Shown here piece after piece: positions 15,801 to 25,101 of a DNA stretch of 64,000 nucleotides. A program made the translations under genes and the position numbers. This DNA is from Maritimibacter sp. DP1N21-5 (GTDB taxonomy: Bacteria; Pseudomonadota; Alphaproteobacteria; Rhodobacterales; Rhodobacteraceae): assembly GCF_019218295.1 (NCBI RefSeq), contig NZ_JAHUZF010000002.1:62001-126000 (forward strand), written 5' to 3'. How positions within the stretch are numbered: position 1 is the first letter of the stretch; each line of letters opens with the position of its first letter. Below the pieces are notes generated by a model. It did not search any database and had not been told where the DNA came from. It saw only the letters and a list, made by a program, of their open reading frames with translations.

Positions 15801-16435
15801 GTCTGGCCGAGGAGCACAAGGCGATCGGGTTCTATTTGTCCGGCCATCCGCTGGACGACTATATGCCCGCGCTGAAACGCAAGGGCGTGCTGACGCTCGA
15901 GGAACTGACGAAAAAGGTCGCACGCGGCAATTGCGTGGCCAAGATCGCGGGCGCGGTCGCCGCCAAGCAGGAACGCAAGTCCGCCAAGGGAAACCGCTTC
16001 GCCTTTGTCGCCATGACCGACCCCACGGGGGCCTGCGAGATCACGGTCTTCTCGGAAACACTGGAGGCCAACCGCCAGTATCTGGAGACCGGGTCGAACG
16101 TGGTCGTGACCGTCGAGGCGACGATGGAGTCGGAACAGTTGAAACTGCTCGCCCGGTCGGCGGCGCCTGTGGACACGGTGGTCGCGGATGCCGGCGGCAT
16201 GGCGCTGAAGGTCTTCGTCAACAACGCGGGCGTGGTGGCGACGGTGGCGTCGCTACTGGAGAGCGCAAAGGCACAAGCCAAGGGGGCGCGGCCCGGCCCG
16301 GTGTCGCTGTGCCTGATGGACCCGGCGCTGCCGGGGGAGGTGGATATGGACCTGGGCGTAGAGTTCCCGCTCAACCCGCAGATCAAGGGAGCGCTCAAGA
16401 GCCTGCCGGGGGTTGTGCAGGTGGAGGAGGTTTAG
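12890..16435 (+). CDS. dnaE: DNA polymerase III subunit alpha
   Basis: 1181 aa replicative polymerase, full length for DnaE1. The start is ATG 12890 (MAADPRFIHPRFVHLRVHSE), just before the PHP domain (HLRVHSEYSLLEGAVPVKKL). The catalytic palm has the acidic motif PDFDIDFCMDRREE (about residue 405) and the upstream GPGRGSGAGSLVAYAL, plus YQEQVMQIAQ and GYSLGGADLLRRAMGKK in the fingers. The C-terminal OB fold begins near VAKIAGAVAAKQERKSAKG. It is not the error-prone DnaE2: it is full length and lies away from imuB. Confidence 0.97.
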   Translation: MAADPRFIHPRFVHLRVHSEYSLLEGAVPVKKLPGLCDAMDMPAVALTDTNNMFAALEFSVTASGAGLQPIVGCQIDVTFEPPVPGEQPKAPAPVVLLAQTERGYENLMKLNSCLYVDKHGAMPQVTMEELAAHSAGLICLSGGALGPVGMILQTGNRARAEELMRRFLGIYGDRLYIELQRHPGDGGRTTEAEQKTERGFIEMAYAMEIPLVATNDVYFPKTELYEAHDALICIAQGAYVDQQQPRRRLTPQHYFKSPQEMATLFADLPEALENTVEIARRCAFKTYKRDPILPKFADDEVVELRRQANDGLQARLAVIPHAVSVEEYQKRLDFELDIIEGMGFPGYFLIVADFIKWSKEQGIPVGPGRGSGAGSLVAYALTITDLDPLRYSLLFERFLNPERVSMPDFDIDFCMDRREETIRYVQEKYGRDKVGQIITFGALLSKAAVRDVGRVLQMPYGQVDRLSKLIPVEGVKPVSIAQALKDEPRLREEARAEEVVNRLLTYAQQVEGLLRNASTHAAGVVIGDRPLDALVPLYQDPRSDMPATQFNMKWVEQAGLVKFDFLGLKTLTVIQNAMDLIAGQGRDLHTAPDGSQLYIPAEGAENQINAIPLDDERTYQLYAAAKTVAVFQVESTGMMDALRRMKPTCIEDIVALVALYRPGPMENIPVYCEVKNGLREITSVHPSIDHILAETQGIIVYQEQVMQIAQVMAGYSLGGADLLRRAMGKKIKEAMDAERPKFEEGAAKNGVDKKKASEVFDLLEKFANYGFNKSHAAAYAVVSYQTAWLKANHPVEFMAGVMNCDIHLTDKLGVYAEEVRRGLGIEIVPPCVNRSLATFSVDQGRVVYALGALKNVGLEAMKLIVEGRRADPRAKEAGEKPFVNLYDLARRVDLKRVGKRPMEMLARAGAFDELDGNRRRVFESLDALVGYSAAIHEQRASNQVSLFGEAGDDLPEPRLSNCPDWLPNERLAEEHKAIGFYLSGHPLDDYMPALKRKGVLTLEELTKKVARGNCVAKIAGAVAAKQERKSAKGNRFAFVAMTDPTGACEITVFSETLEANRQYLETGSNVVVTVEATMESEQLKLLARSAAPVDTVVADAGGMALKVFVNNAGVVATVASLLESAKAQAKGARPGPVSLCLMDPALPGEVDMDLGVEFPLNPQIKGALKSLPGVVQVEEV

Positions 16436-16439
16436 GGAG

Positions 16440-17042
16440 TTGTTGACACTATCCTTGGACTGGAATTGCGTAGTCGAGGTTGAAGAGGGGCGTTCGCAGT
16501 CGAAGGACGTTTTGCGTCTGGTTGAGCATCATCGAGCCGGCACCGCTGATGTCGCCTTACTGGCAACTTCCGCGTCTGAAAACAATCGTTCGAAACGATT
16601 TCCCGGGAGTGCAGCGGTTTTCAAAGAGCGGATTTTTGCATTGGGCTGGGACGACCTGCCTATCGTCTCAACTCCAGGAATTTTTGGGCTCACTTATTGG
16701 GATTGGTCGTTTTATGTTGGCGATGGTCCTAAGTTTAAGCGCGACATTGCAGCCTTATGGACGGTAATTTCCCCCCGCGTCGATAGGGATCTTAATTCAT
16801 ACTTGGTGGAAGGAACCGAACTGACAGCTGAGGCTATTCAGGGACCTGAACTGTATAAATGGCGGAACGCTTGGTGCGACGTTCATTCGGCATATTCACA
16901 CATTCACGCCCAGAGATCAGTTTTCGTCACGAATAATATCAGAGACTTTCAAGCCAATGCTGCCGATCTAGGTGCCTTAGGCATGCGGTCGATCAGAACA
17001 CCTAGATTGGCGTGCGCAGATTTGGATGCTGCAAGAAGTTGA
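16440..17042 (+). CDS. PIN-like domain protein of unknown function (low-GC orphan)
   Basis: About 200 aa. The likely start is a TTG at 16440, with the Shine-Dalgarno GGAGGAGG lying inside the last codons of dnaE. The protein opens with a strand followed by an Asp (LTLSLDWNCVVEVEEG). It ends with CDVHSAYSHIHAQRSVFVTNN and IRDF, which resembles the last acidic strand-helix (FVT..xDF) of PIN nucleases. That resemblance is my inference; typical toxin partners are absent. Base composition differs sharply from the neighbours: bases 16681-16740 are 42% GC by direct count, in a region otherwise well above 60%. Codons such as ATA, TTA and AGA appear. It looks horizontally acquired. Confidence 0.6.
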   Translation: MLTLSLDWNCVVEVEEGRSQSKDVLRLVEHHRAGTADVALLATSASENNRSKRFPGSAAVFKERIFALGWDDLPIVSTPGIFGLTYWDWSFYVGDGPKFKRDIAALWTVISPRVDRDLNSYLVEGTELTAEAIQGPELYKWRNAWCDVHSAYSHIHAQRSVFVTNNIRDFQANAADLGALGMRSIRTPRLACADLDAARS

Positions 17043-17049
17043 CTGGCGC

Positions 17050-18168
17050 TCAACCCACCAAATCCGCCCCCTTCCGCAGATTGGCAAGCTTCTTCCACGT
17101 CACCTCCGGGTCGATCTTGCCATACCCGGCGAACGTCCCGAACCCGCAGTCCGTGCTCGCCACGACCCGGTCTTTCCCCACGATGCCCACGAAACGCTCC
17201 AGCCGTTGCCGGATCAGTTCCGGGTGCTCGACGTAGTTCGAGCAGGTGTCGATGACGCCCGGTGCCAGCACCTTGTCCTCCGGCACGTCGGCATCCCGCC
17301 AGACCGTCCATTCGTGCTCATGGCAGGGGTTCGCGCTCTCGAACAAAATCGTGCTGGGCCGCGCGGACAGGACCACGTCGATGACCTTCTCCAAGGGAAT
17401 GTCGTGGTCGTGCGGGCCCTCGTAGTTGCCCCAGCACAGGTGCATGCGCATGCGGTCCGCCGGTAGCCCCTCGGTCGCGGCGTTCAATGCCTCGACGTTG
17501 GCCGCGGCGATCTTGACGAATTCGTCCTGCGACATGTCCTGATAGCCGGTATGGGCCGACATCGCCAAATCCGGGCAGTCGAACTGGATGTCGAAGCCCG
17601 CGTCCAGAATGGCCTCGTACTCGGGCCGCATCGCCGCCGCCAGGTCGGCCAGATAGGCCTCGTGCGAGGGGTAGTATTTGTTCACCTGAAAGGCGGTAAT
17701 CAGCCCCGGCGAGGCGGCGTTCATGAAGGCGCGGCCCGTGTCGCCCTCGGCCCCGAGCGCGTCCTTGAACCGGCGGATGTCGTCCAGTGCCGGTTGCAGG
17801 TTCACGAGCTTCACTTCCCCGATGCAGGAGGCGCGTGTGAACTCCTGCCTGCCCATGATGGCCGACAGTTTCTTGGCCAGATTGGGGTGCGCGGCCAAGT
17901 CTTTAGCGGGTTTGCGGTCGATGTGGCCGCCGAAGCCGCTCAACCGCTCTTGCATGTAAGTGGAATAGCCGACCTTGCCCAATTCGCCGTCCGAGATCAC
18001 GGTCACGCCAGCCGCGCGCTGGTGGCGGATCGCCTCGCGGATGGACGCCTCGACGGTCGCCTCGAATTCGGCCTCGTCGTAGGCTTCCTTGTGGTCCTTG
18101 GCGATGAGGAGTTTCGACAGCTCGTCGCCGCGCGGCAGGCTGCCGACGTGGGTGGTTTCGATGGTCAT
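17050..18168 (-). CDS. Cobalamin-independent methionine synthase II-like (MetE C-terminal domain) protein
   Basis: 372 aa. The start is ATG 18168, with GGGGAGG eight bases upstream. It is a stand-alone MetE catalytic barrel: THVGSLPRGDEL at the start, VISDGELGKVGYSTYM, FDCPDLAMS, and the zinc-thiolate ligands spread over HLCWGNYEG, ESANPCHEHEW and STDCGFGTFAG. Proteins of this size transfer methyl or alkyl groups between thiols. Some are archaeal-type methionine synthases, others act on different sulfur compounds, so the exact substrate is open. It follows the catalase gene by 68 bases on the same strand. No SAM riboswitch or Met-box is visible upstream. Confidence 0.82.
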   Translation of the reverse strand: MTIETTHVGSLPRGDELSKLLIAKDHKEAYDEAEFEATVEASIREAIRHQRAAGVTVISDGELGKVGYSTYMQERLSGFGGHIDRKPAKDLAAHPNLAKKLSAIMGRQEFTRASCIGEVKLVNLQPALDDIRRFKDALGAEGDTGRAFMNAASPGLITAFQVNKYYPSHEAYLADLAAAMRPEYEAILDAGFDIQFDCPDLAMSAHTGYQDMSQDEFVKIAAANVEALNAATEGLPADRMRMHLCWGNYEGPHDHDIPLEKVIDVVLSARPSTILFESANPCHEHEWTVWRDADVPEDKVLAPGVIDTCSNYVEHPELIRQRLERFVGIVGKDRVVASTDCGFGTFAGYGKIDPEVTWKKLANLRKGADLVG

Positions 18169-18236
18169 GGTGGCCTCCCCGAATGGTGCTTTGGGCAACA
18201 GACCATCCGGAAAGGCGAAAGGCAACGCGGTTCGCG

Positions 18237-19760
18237 TCAGCCTTTATTGCTTTTGGCTATAGCCTCGGCCGAGGCCATGCCGGGCGCCTTGGATTCGCCG
18301 CCGATCTTGTCGCGCACGGCCTTTTCGATGGCCTTGCCGACCTCGTCGTCGATCTGTTTCCAATAGTCGAAAGCACGAAGCAGGACCTCCTCCGACACGC
18401 CGTCCGCCAGATGACCGGCGACATTGTCGACCAGCCGATCCCGGGCGGCGTCGTCCATCACCTCGCGCACGAGGGCATGGGCTTGGGAGAAATCGTCGTC
18501 ATCCTCGCGCAGGGTATAGGCTTGGCGCACCATGTCGCCGTCGGCGTGCCAGAGACCCGCCTCCTGTGGCAAAGGCTGCGCCGCCGGACCGCCATAGGAA
18601 TTGGGCGCATAGACCGGGTCGGTAACCGGCACGGTGCGGGCCTCACCGTCCTTGGAGTAGCTGTGCACGGGCGATTGGGCGGCATTCACCGGGATCTGCT
18701 TGTAGTTCACCCCCAGCCGGGCGCGGTGTGCGTCTGCATAGCTGAAGCCACGGGCCAGCAGCATCTTGTCGGGCGACAGGCCCACGCCCGGCACCATGTT
18801 GTTGGGCTCGAACGCCGCCTGTTCGATCTGGGTGTGGAAATCGGTAGGGTTCTTGTTGAGCGTGAGCTTGCCCACCTCGATCAGCGGATAATCCTTGTGG
18901 GGCCAGACCTTGGTCAGGTCGAAGGGGTTGATGCGGTAGGTCTTGGCGTCCTCGTAGGGCATGATCTGCCACGAGAGCGTCCATGTCGGAAACTCGCCCT
19001 TCGCGATGTGATCGAAAAGATCGCGGCGGTGGTAGTCGCCATCGGAGCCGGCGAGTTCGTCCGCCTCATCCTGCGAGAGATAGGCGTTGCCGTCCCCCTG
19101 ATCGGTGTGGAAGTGGAACTTGACCCAGAACTTCTCGCCCTCCGCGTTGACCAGCGAATAGGTGTGGGACGAATAGCCGTTCATCTCGCGCCAGGTCTTG
19201 GGGATACCCCGGTCCCCCATGAGATAGGCGACCTGATGGGCGCTCTCCGGCGACAGGGTCCAGAAATCCCACTGCATGTCATGGTCGCGCAGGTCGTTGT
19301 CGGCACGGCGTTTCTGGCTGCGGATGAAGTGCTGGAATTTCATCGGATCACGCACGAAGAAGACGGGCGTGTTGTTGCCCACCATGTCGAAATTACCTTC
19401 GGTCGTGTAGAACTTGACCGAGAACCCGCGCGGGTCGCGCCAGGTGTCGGGGCTGCCGCGTTCCCCCGCGACGGTAGAGAACCGGATGACCACGTCGGTC
19501 TTCACACCTTTCTGGAAGAGCGCCGCCTTGGTGTATTTGGACACGTCGGCCGTGGTCTCGAAATGACCGAAGGCGCCGCCGCCTTTCGCGTGGGGCTGAC
19601 GTTCCGGGATCCGTTCCCGGTTGAAGTTGGCCATCTGCTCGAGAAGGTAGTGGTCGTTGAGGACGATGGGGCCGTCGGGGCCGATCGTCAGGGAATGCTC
19701 GTCGCTCTGAACCCGGATCCCGGCGTCCGTCGTGGTGGGGGGTGTCTTGTCGTCGGTCAT
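18237..19760 (-). CDS. Catalase (monofunctional haem type)
   Basis: 507 aa small-subunit catalase. The start is ATG 19760 with GGAGG just upstream; the open frame continues for another 230 codons but without family similarity. The distal His57 lies in [21 protein letters not shown], the distal Asn in [16 protein letters not shown], and the proximal haem Tyr in [17 protein letters not shown]. It breaks down H2O2 in the cytoplasm. It is divergent from the FNT-family gene. I do not see an OxyR-type operator with confidence. Either katA or katE could be the right name, so no symbol is given. Confidence 0.96.
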   Translation of the reverse strand: MTDDKTPPTTTDAGIRVQSDEHSLTIGPDGPIVLNDHYLLEQMANFNRERIPERQPHAKGGGAFGHFETTADVSKYTKAALFQKGVKTDVVIRFSTVAGERGSPDTWRDPRGFSVKFYTTEGNFDMVGNNTPVFFVRDPMKFQHFIRSQKRRADNDLRDHDMQWDFWTLSPESAHQVAYLMGDRGIPKTWREMNGYSSHTYSLVNAEGEKFWVKFHFHTDQGDGNAYLSQDEADELAGSDGDYHRRDLFDHIAKGEFPTWTLSWQIMPYEDAKTYRINPFDLTKVWPHKDYPLIEVGKLTLNKNPTDFHTQIEQAAFEPNNMVPGVGLSPDKMLLARGFSYADAHRARLGVNYKQIPVNAAQSPVHSYSKDGEARTVPVTDPVYAPNSYGGPAAQPLPQEAGLWHADGDMVRQAYTLREDDDDFSQAHALVREVMDDAARDRLVDNVAGHLADGVSEEVLLRAFDYWKQIDDEVGKAIEKAVRDKIGGESKAPGMASAEAIAKSNKG

Positions 19761-19934
19761 GGGGGCCTCCGTCCTGATGCCTTCGACTTCCGAAACCAGC
19801 GCCGGGCGGGGGAAGTTCCAAGAGCCTGCGGGTCCGAAGCGAACACGGGCGTGACGGGGACCGTGCACGCGGGCGGAATGAACCTTTCGCGCCCTGCGTT
19901 CGTTGTCAGCCCGTATCGGGACGGGACTTGGACC

Positions 19935-20840
19935 ATGGGCGAACCAGACAATATCGAAGAGAAGGAAAAGCGCGAGGAGCAACTCGTCGAGGCCGAAGAA
20001 GAGGAACAGGTGCGCGAGGCCTCGAAGCTTTCGCCCTCGACGATCTACGAAGTGATCCGGCTCGACGGCGAGGAAGAGCTCGAACGCAACAAGCTCTCGC
20101 TCCTTTGGTCCGGGATTTCCGCCGGGATCGTGATCGCCTTCTCCGTCCTGGGCGAGGCGATCTTTCGCACCTATCTGCCCGACGCGCCCTGGTCCTATCT
20201 GCTCGAGAATCTTGGCTACTCGCTTGGATTTCTCGTGGTGATTACCGGGCGGATGCAGCTCTTCACCGAGAACACGATGACCACGGTCCTGCCGCTTCTG
20301 GAGGACCCGACGTTCCGCATGTTCCGGGCAATTCTGGCTCTCTGGGGGATCGTGCTCTTGGCAAATGTCGTGGGCGCCTTCGCCGTATCGACCTTCATCG
20401 CCTACGCCGGGGCAATCCCGGACGAGATCATGCCGGCGCTCTTCGACCTGTCGCGCCACGCGACGTCGATGCCGGCGTCACAGGGTTTTGCGCGGGGTAT
20501 TCCGGCGGGGGTGCTGATCGCGGCGATCGTCTGGATGATGCCTCAAGCACAGTCGTCGAGCATGGTCGTGGTAATCCTTTTCACCTGGCTCATCGCGGCC
20601 GGAGATTTCACCCATATCATCGCGGGCTCCGTCGAAATGGCGCTTCTCGTGGTGACGGGCGAACTGCCGGTGGTCGAGGCGGTGGGTCGGTTCTTCCTGC
20701 CTGTTCTGGCCGGCAACGTGGTCGGCGGCACCGTGATCTTCACCATGCTCATCTACGGGCAGACCCGGCGGGATCGCCAGCGGCGCGAAGAAGAACGCGC
20801 CCGAGGGCGGCGCCGGATGCATGTGATCGACCTGCGCTGA
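19935..20840 (+). CDS. Formate/nitrite transporter (FNT) family membrane protein
   Basis: 301 aa. The start is ATG 19935 ([20 protein letters not shown]), giving a long acidic cytoplasmic N-terminus of about 55 residues. Six TM segments follow: [38 protein letters not shown], the stretch with [10 protein letters not shown], and [19 protein letters not shown] are typical of the larger YfdC-like branch of FNT channels. The protein ends with an arginine-rich tail ([17 protein letters not shown]). The branch often lacks proven formate or nitrite transport, so the substrate is left open. Confidence 0.88.
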   Translation: MGEPDNIEEKEKREEQLVEAEEEEQVREASKLSPSTIYEVIRLDGEEELERNKLSLLWSGISAGIVIAFSVLGEAIFRTYLPDAPWSYLLENLGYSLGFLVVITGRMQLFTENTMTTVLPLLEDPTFRMFRAILALWGIVLLANVVGAFAVSTFIAYAGAIPDEIMPALFDLSRHATSMPASQGFARGIPAGVLIAAIVWMMPQAQSSSMVVVILFTWLIAAGDFTHIIAGSVEMALLVVTGELPVVEAVGRFFLPVLAGNVVGGTVIFTMLIYGQTRRDRQRREEERARGRRRMHVIDLR

Positions 20841-20869
20841 CGCGGGCCCCACTTGGGTAGGCGTTCCCG

Positions 20870-21097
20870 CTACCAGTGCGGCGGTTTCTGGTCGGCAAGC
20901 GGGATCGACGAGCCGGTATCCGCCTCTCGCTGCGCCTCGCGTTCCATCAGCATCTGAAGCCGACGGGTCACGCGGTCCATCTCCCGGTCATGACGGGCGA
21001 GCACATCCGACAGATCCTCGAGCGCGCGGGTCAGATGCGCGACCTGAATCTCGAGGTCGGTGATGCGGTCCTTGTCGGAAGGCGTATCGGCAGACAT
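20870..21097 (-). CDS. slyX: SlyX-family protein
   Basis: 75 aa, almost one continuous helix: RITDLEIQVAHLTRALEDLS followed by DVLARHDREMDRVTRRLQML. The heptad pattern and the proline/tryptophan-rich end PLADQKPPHW are diagnostic of SlyX. It is a small coiled-coil cytoplasmic protein with no established function. It converges on the FNT gene with 29 bases between the stops. Confidence 0.88.
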   Translation of the reverse strand: MSADTPSDKDRITDLEIQVAHLTRALEDLSDVLARHDREMDRVTRRLQMLMEREAQREADTGSSIPLADQKPPHW

Positions 21098-21172
21098 CGG
21101 CGGCTCCTTTGATCCGCGTCATAGCGGAGGGTGGCGCGGGATGCGAGACTTCCCTGACAAGGAGGTGCCACG

Positions 21173-21499
21173 ATGAAGCTTTGGAAAACCCATTTGGCGG
21201 GTGCGGTGGCGAGTGTCATGGCCACGGCGGCGATGGCCTACTCGGGCGAGTTCTACGTCACCTGCCGGCTCGATCCGCGCGGCGATAACTGGCTTGCGCT
21301 CAAGTCCGCGCCGGACATCTCGTCCCAGCGGATCGCCAAGCTCGGACCGGGGACGGTGTTGCGCACCTGGGACCCGGCGCCGGTGGGCAAGTGGCGCAAG
21401 GTGACGGTGGTCGCCTATGCCGATGACGAGGCTCCCGTGACGGGGCCGTCGGGCTGGGTCCATACCGATTACATCTGCTACGTGGACCTGTCGCGGTAA
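21173..21499 (+). CDS. Secreted SH3-like domain protein
   Basis: 108 aa. The start ATG follows AAGGAGGTG, a near-perfect Shine-Dalgarno. A signal peptide ([20 protein letters not shown], cleavage near AMA/Y) is followed by a single SH3-like module: two Cys ([10 protein letters not shown] and [10 protein letters not shown]) that probably form a disulfide, [18 protein letters not shown] (the typical LxLRSxP..SS strand) and [10 protein letters not shown] at the end. Periplasmic SH3b modules often bind peptidoglycan or partner proteins. Function unknown. Confidence 0.8.
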   Translation: MKLWKTHLAGAVASVMATAAMAYSGEFYVTCRLDPRGDNWLALKSAPDISSQRIAKLGPGTVLRTWDPAPVGKWRKVTVVAYADDEAPVTGPSGWVHTDYICYVDLSR

Positions 21500-21588
21500 C
21501 CCGTGCTGGCGCTTGTCCTGATGGGCCGAACGGGCTAGACCCCGCGCGACACGGCGCGAGCCGCAGGAGAAGCCAGACGGGACGATCC

Positions 21589-23235
21589 ATGGCCAAGGAC
21601 AAGAAACAACCCCGGCCCAAGGCAGAGACGCCGAAGGGCTTTCGCGACTACTTCGGGGCGGAGGTCGAGGACCGCCGTACCATGCTGGACACGATTGCCG
21701 GGGTGTATCATCGCTATGGCTTCGATGCGCTGGAAAGTTCGGGCGTCGAGACGGTCGAGGCGCTGGGCAAGTTCCTGCCCGACGTGGACCGCCCGAACGA
21801 GGGCGTCTTTGCCTGGCAGGACGAGGACGAGCAGTGGATGGCGCTGCGTTACGACCTGACCGCGCCCCTGGCCCGCGTCTATGCCCAGCACCGCAACGAT
21901 CTGCCGACCCCCTATCGCCGCTATGCGATGGGACCGGTCTGGCGCAACGAAAAGCCCGGACCGGGGCGGTTCCGGCAGTTCTATCAATGCGATGCGGACA
22001 CGGTCGGCACCGCGAGCATGGCGGCGGACGCCGAGATCTGTGCGCTCCTGTCGGATGCGCTGGAGGCCGTGGGCATCCCGCGCGGCGACTACGTTGTGCG
22101 GGTGAACAACCGCAAGGTGCTCAATGGGGTTTTGGAGGTGGCAGGGCTACCGGAAGATGCGTTCACGGAACGGGGCATCGTTCTCCGCGCAATTGACAAG
22201 CTGGATCGGCTAGGAAGCGACGGCGTGCGCGCTTTGTTAGGTCAAGGCCGCAAGGACGAGAGCGGCGACTTCACAGAAGGCGCAGGACTTTCTTCTTTCC
22301 AGATCGAAACGATCATGGCCTTTGCTGACGCGACTGCGAGGATCAATGCGCGGCTTTCAGAGATAGCTTCCGACGCAATCGAGAAGGGCCTTCCAAATTC
22401 TCGCTTGGTCCGCGCGCTTAATTCCACTCTGAACGAAAATGCTGTTGATGCGACTGTGGCGCCACACGATCCAGAGTCTGGCCAGTATCGAATGTCAGTT
22501 ACGCTCGATTATTTGAGCGAAATTGTTGGAAATTCGGACGTTGGTGCAGAAGGCGTGAACGAACTACGCGAGATCGCCGATCTCCTCGCCGCCCAAGGCT
22601 ACGGCCCCGACCGCATCGTTATCGACCCCTCGGTCGTGCGCGGCCTTGGCTACTACACCGGCCCGGTCTTCGAGGCGGAGCTGACCTTCGAGATCCTCGA
22701 CGAAAAGGGCCGCCCGCGTCAGTTCGGGTCGGTCGCCGGTGGCGGCCGCTACGACGACCTCGTGGCACGCTTCACCGGCCAGACTGTGCCCGCTGTCGGC
22801 ATGTCCATCGGCGTTGATCGTCTGCTCGCCGCCCTTCGCGCCAAGGGGCGGCTCGACCGCGCCGCCGAGGGGCCTGTCGTCGTTACCGTGATGGACCGTT
22901 ACCGCATGGCCGATTATCAGGCGATGGTGGCGGAGCTGCGCAATGCGGGCATCCGGGCCGAGGTCTATCTGGGCAACCCGAAGAACTTCGGAAACCAGAT
23001 GAAATACGCCGACCGTCGCAATTCCCCCATCGCGGTGATCGAAGGCGGGGACGAGAAGGCGCGCGGCGTCGTGCAGCTCAAGGACCTGATCCTTGGCGCC
23101 GAGATCGCGAAAGACGCAACGTTGGAAGAGTGGAAGGAACGCCCCTCGCAAGTCGAGGTTTCGCGGGCTTCACTCGTCGACGAGGTTCGAAAAATGCTAG
23201 CCTCGCAAACTCCGTCGCAGGTGTCCGATGCCTGA
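21589..23235 (+). CDS. hisS: Histidyl-tRNA synthetase
   Basis: 548 aa class II synthetase. It starts at ATG 21589 after GGACGATCC. Motif 2 is seen in [20 protein letters not shown], the histidine A motif in [20 protein letters not shown], motif 3 in [15 protein letters not shown]. The C-terminal anticodon domain follows from about residue 420. The protein is longer than the usual bacterial enzyme. The extra length falls in a segment (about 22130-22570, residues 180-327) with much lower GC and rarer codons (CTA, TTA) than both ends: counted 60-base windows are 55, 50 and 47% GC, against 70% at 22621-22680. This looks like a recombined mosaic block in the insertion domain. It overlaps hisZ by 8 bases. 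Confidence 0.96.
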   Translation: MAKDKKQPRPKAETPKGFRDYFGAEVEDRRTMLDTIAGVYHRYGFDALESSGVETVEALGKFLPDVDRPNEGVFAWQDEDEQWMALRYDLTAPLARVYAQHRNDLPTPYRRYAMGPVWRNEKPGPGRFRQFYQCDADTVGTASMAADAEICALLSDALEAVGIPRGDYVVRVNNRKVLNGVLEVAGLPEDAFTERGIVLRAIDKLDRLGSDGVRALLGQGRKDESGDFTEGAGLSSFQIETIMAFADATARINARLSEIASDAIEKGLPNSRLVRALNSTLNENAVDATVAPHDPESGQYRMSVTLDYLSEIVGNSDVGAEGVNELREIADLLAAQGYGPDRIVIDPSVVRGLGYYTGPVFEAELTFEILDEKGRPRQFGSVAGGGRYDDLVARFTGQTVPAVGMSIGVDRLLAALRAKGRLDRAAEGPVVVTVMDRYRMADYQAMVAELRNAGIRAEVYLGNPKNFGNQMKYADRRNSPIAVIEGGDEKARGVVQLKDLILGAEIAKDATLEEWKERPSQVEVSRASLVDEVRKMLASQTPSQVSDA

Positions 23236-24337
23236 GGCACTCGACAAGGCCGCGGTCCGGGCCGAGGCTGCGCGGCTGCTCTCGGCGTTTCAGGACGCTG
23301 GCGCCGTGGTGGTCGAGACCCCGATCCTGCAACCGGCGGAGACGCTCCTCGACCTCTACGGCGAAGACATCCGCGGGCGCGCCTATGTGACTCACGACCC
23401 GATCATGGGCGAGGCGATGCTGCGCCCGGATTTCACCGTGCCCGTCGTCGAACGGCACATGGCCGAGGGCGCGGAACCGGCGCGCTATGCCTATGCCGGT
23501 GAGGTCTTTCGCAAGCAGGAAAATGACCCGCACCGCGCGCCCGAGTATTTCCAGGTGGGCTACGAGGTCTTCGACCGGACCGATCCGGCCGCTTCGGATG
23601 CCGAGGTCTTCGCGCTGTTTCACGACCTGCTCGCGCCTTTGAACCTGCGCGCGGCGACCGGTGACATGGGGATCCTGATGGCGGCGGTGAACGGGTTGTC
23701 CACCACCGAACGGCGTCGGCGGGCGCTTCTTCGGCACCTGTGGCGGCCGCGCCGGTTCCGGTCGCTCATCGATCGTTTCTCGGGCCGCGCGCCCAACCCG
23801 GAGGGGCGCGAGGCGCTGGCCAAGGGCGATCCCTTCGCCGGGCTCGATGCGCCCTTCATCGGGCTGCGCACCCGGGCCGAGGTCGAGGAGCGCGTAGCGG
23901 CACTGGCCGAGGATATGGCGACCCCGCCAATCCCTGAGGCAGAGGTCGCTCTTCTGTCGGACCTCCTGGGCATCCGTGAAACGCTGTCCAACGCCTGCGA
24001 ACACCTGCGCGATCTGGCCGTGGACATGCCCGCCATCGCCAGTGCCGTGGAACGTTTCGCCGCCCGCAACGAGGCGATCAAGGCGCGGGGGATCGACCCG
24101 GACGGGATTGATTTCGAAGGGTCCTTCGGGCGCACCACGCTCGAATACTACGACGGCTTCGTTTTCGGCTTCCATTCGGTGGCGCGTCCGGACCTTCCCG
24201 CGGTCGCCACCGGCGGGCGCTATGACGCGCTGACGCGGGTGCTGGGACGCGGCCGGGAAATTCCGGCCGTGGGTGGCGTGATCCGCCCCGAGCTGACCCA
24301 TGCTCTTGGACGGCTGCGAGAGGGGAGCGCGACATGA
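23228..24337 (+). CDS. hisZ: ATP phosphoribosyltransferase regulatory subunit
   Basis: 369 aa HisRS-like paralogue without synthetase activity that assembles with short HisG and makes it sensitive to histidine. It retains the class II fold ([51 protein letters not shown]) but lacks the anticodon domain and the histidine A motif of HisS. Its start lies in the end of hisS and its stop overlaps hisG by four bases, so the three are translationally coupled. Confidence 0.95.
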   Translation: MPEALDKAAVRAEAARLLSAFQDAGAVVVETPILQPAETLLDLYGEDIRGRAYVTHDPIMGEAMLRPDFTVPVVERHMAEGAEPARYAYAGEVFRKQENDPHRAPEYFQVGYEVFDRTDPAASDAEVFALFHDLLAPLNLRAATGDMGILMAAVNGLSTTERRRRALLRHLWRPRRFRSLIDRFSGRAPNPEGREALAKGDPFAGLDAPFIGLRTRAEVEERVAALAEDMATPPIPEAEVALLSDLLGIRETLSNACEHLRDLAVDMPAIASAVERFAARNEAIKARGIDPDGIDFEGSFGRTTLEYYDGFVFGFHSVARPDLPAVATGGRYDALTRVLGRGREIPAVGGVIRPELTHALGRLREGSAT

Positions 24338-25032
24338 GCGTGAAACTCGGTGTGCCGTCGAAAGGGCGGCTCATGGAAAAGACCTTTGACTGGTTCGCCC
24401 AGCGCGGCGTGACGCTGACCCGGACCGGATCGGACAGGGAATACGCTGGCGCCGTCGAGGGCATCGACGGGGTCGAACTCGTGCTTCTGTCGGCGGGGGA
24501 AATCCCGCGCGAGCTGGCCGCCGGGCGCATCCATCTGGGCGTCACGGGGTCGGACCTCGTGCGCGAAAAACTCGGGCTCTGGGAAGAACAGGTCGGGGAA
24601 CTGGCTCCCATGGGGTTTGGTCATGCGGATCTGATCATCGCCGTGCCGAAGGCCTGGGTCGATGTCACCACGCTGGACGATCTGGATGCCGTGGCGGCCG
24701 CGTTCCGGCGTCACCATGGGTTCCGGCTGCGCATCGCCACGAAGTATCACCGGCTGATCCGGGACTACCTGCGCGACAACGGCGTGGCGGATTACCAGCT
24801 CGTCGACAGCCAGGGCGCGACCGAGGGCACGGTGAAAAACGAAACCGCCGAGGCCATCGCGGACATCACTTCGACCGGTGAAACCCTGCGCGCGAACCAC
24901 CTCAAGATCCTGTCGGGCGGGCCGGTTCATCGCAGTCAGGCGACACTGTTCAAATCGCGCCGCGCGCCCTGGACGAAAGAGGACCGGGCCACGCTGTCGG
25001 CGCTGTTGACGCGGCTCGGACTTGGACCCTAG
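24334..25032 (+). CDS. hisG: ATP phosphoribosyltransferase, short form
   Basis: 232 aa, the short HisG that needs HisZ; it catalyses the first committed step of histidine synthesis (ATP + PRPP). Signature parts: KLGVPSKGRLMEKTFDWF at the start, GEIPRELAAGRIHLGVTGSD, and the PRPP loop DSQGATEGTVKNETAEAI followed by STGETLRANHLKIL. The regulatory C-terminal domain of long HisG is absent. It closes the hisS-hisZ-hisG operon. Confidence 0.96.
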   Translation: MSVKLGVPSKGRLMEKTFDWFAQRGVTLTRTGSDREYAGAVEGIDGVELVLLSAGEIPRELAAGRIHLGVTGSDLVREKLGLWEEQVGELAPMGFGHADLIIAVPKAWVDVTTLDDLDAVAAAFRRHHGFRLRIATKYHRLIRDYLRDNGVADYQLVDSQGATEGTVKNETAEAIADITSTGETLRANHLKILSGGPVHRSQATLFKSRRAPWTKEDRATLSALLTRLGLGP

Positions 25033-25041
25033 TCATGCAAA

Positions 25042-25093
25042 CGGCCGGGCGATGCCCGGCCGATACTGGACCCAGGACCGGGCTTCCCCGGTC
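25042..25093. terminator. Pair of GC-rich hairpins between convergent genes
   Basis: The first hairpin has 9-bp perfect arms CGGCCGGGC/GCCCGGCCG (25042-25062, loop GAT). The second has 7-bp arms GACCGGG/CCCGGTC (25076-25093, loop CTTC). They sit between the stops of hisG and the response regulator. No T-run follows on either strand, so the call as a bidirectional terminator is tentative. Confidence 0.5.
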
Positions 25094-25101
25094 TGAACTC
25101 T

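Noticed and set aside
14003..15847. 614-codon frame antisense to dnaE
   Set aside because: It lies fully within the polymerase core and has no recognisable domain; it results from codon bias of the sense gene.
18237..20459. Catalase frame extended upstream to 740 codons
   Set aside because: The upstream 233 codons run antisense to the FNT gene; the catalase N-terminus and a good ribosome site define the start at 19760.
21500..21588. His-rich leader peptide before hisS
   Set aside because: No short frame with consecutive His codons is present in the gap.
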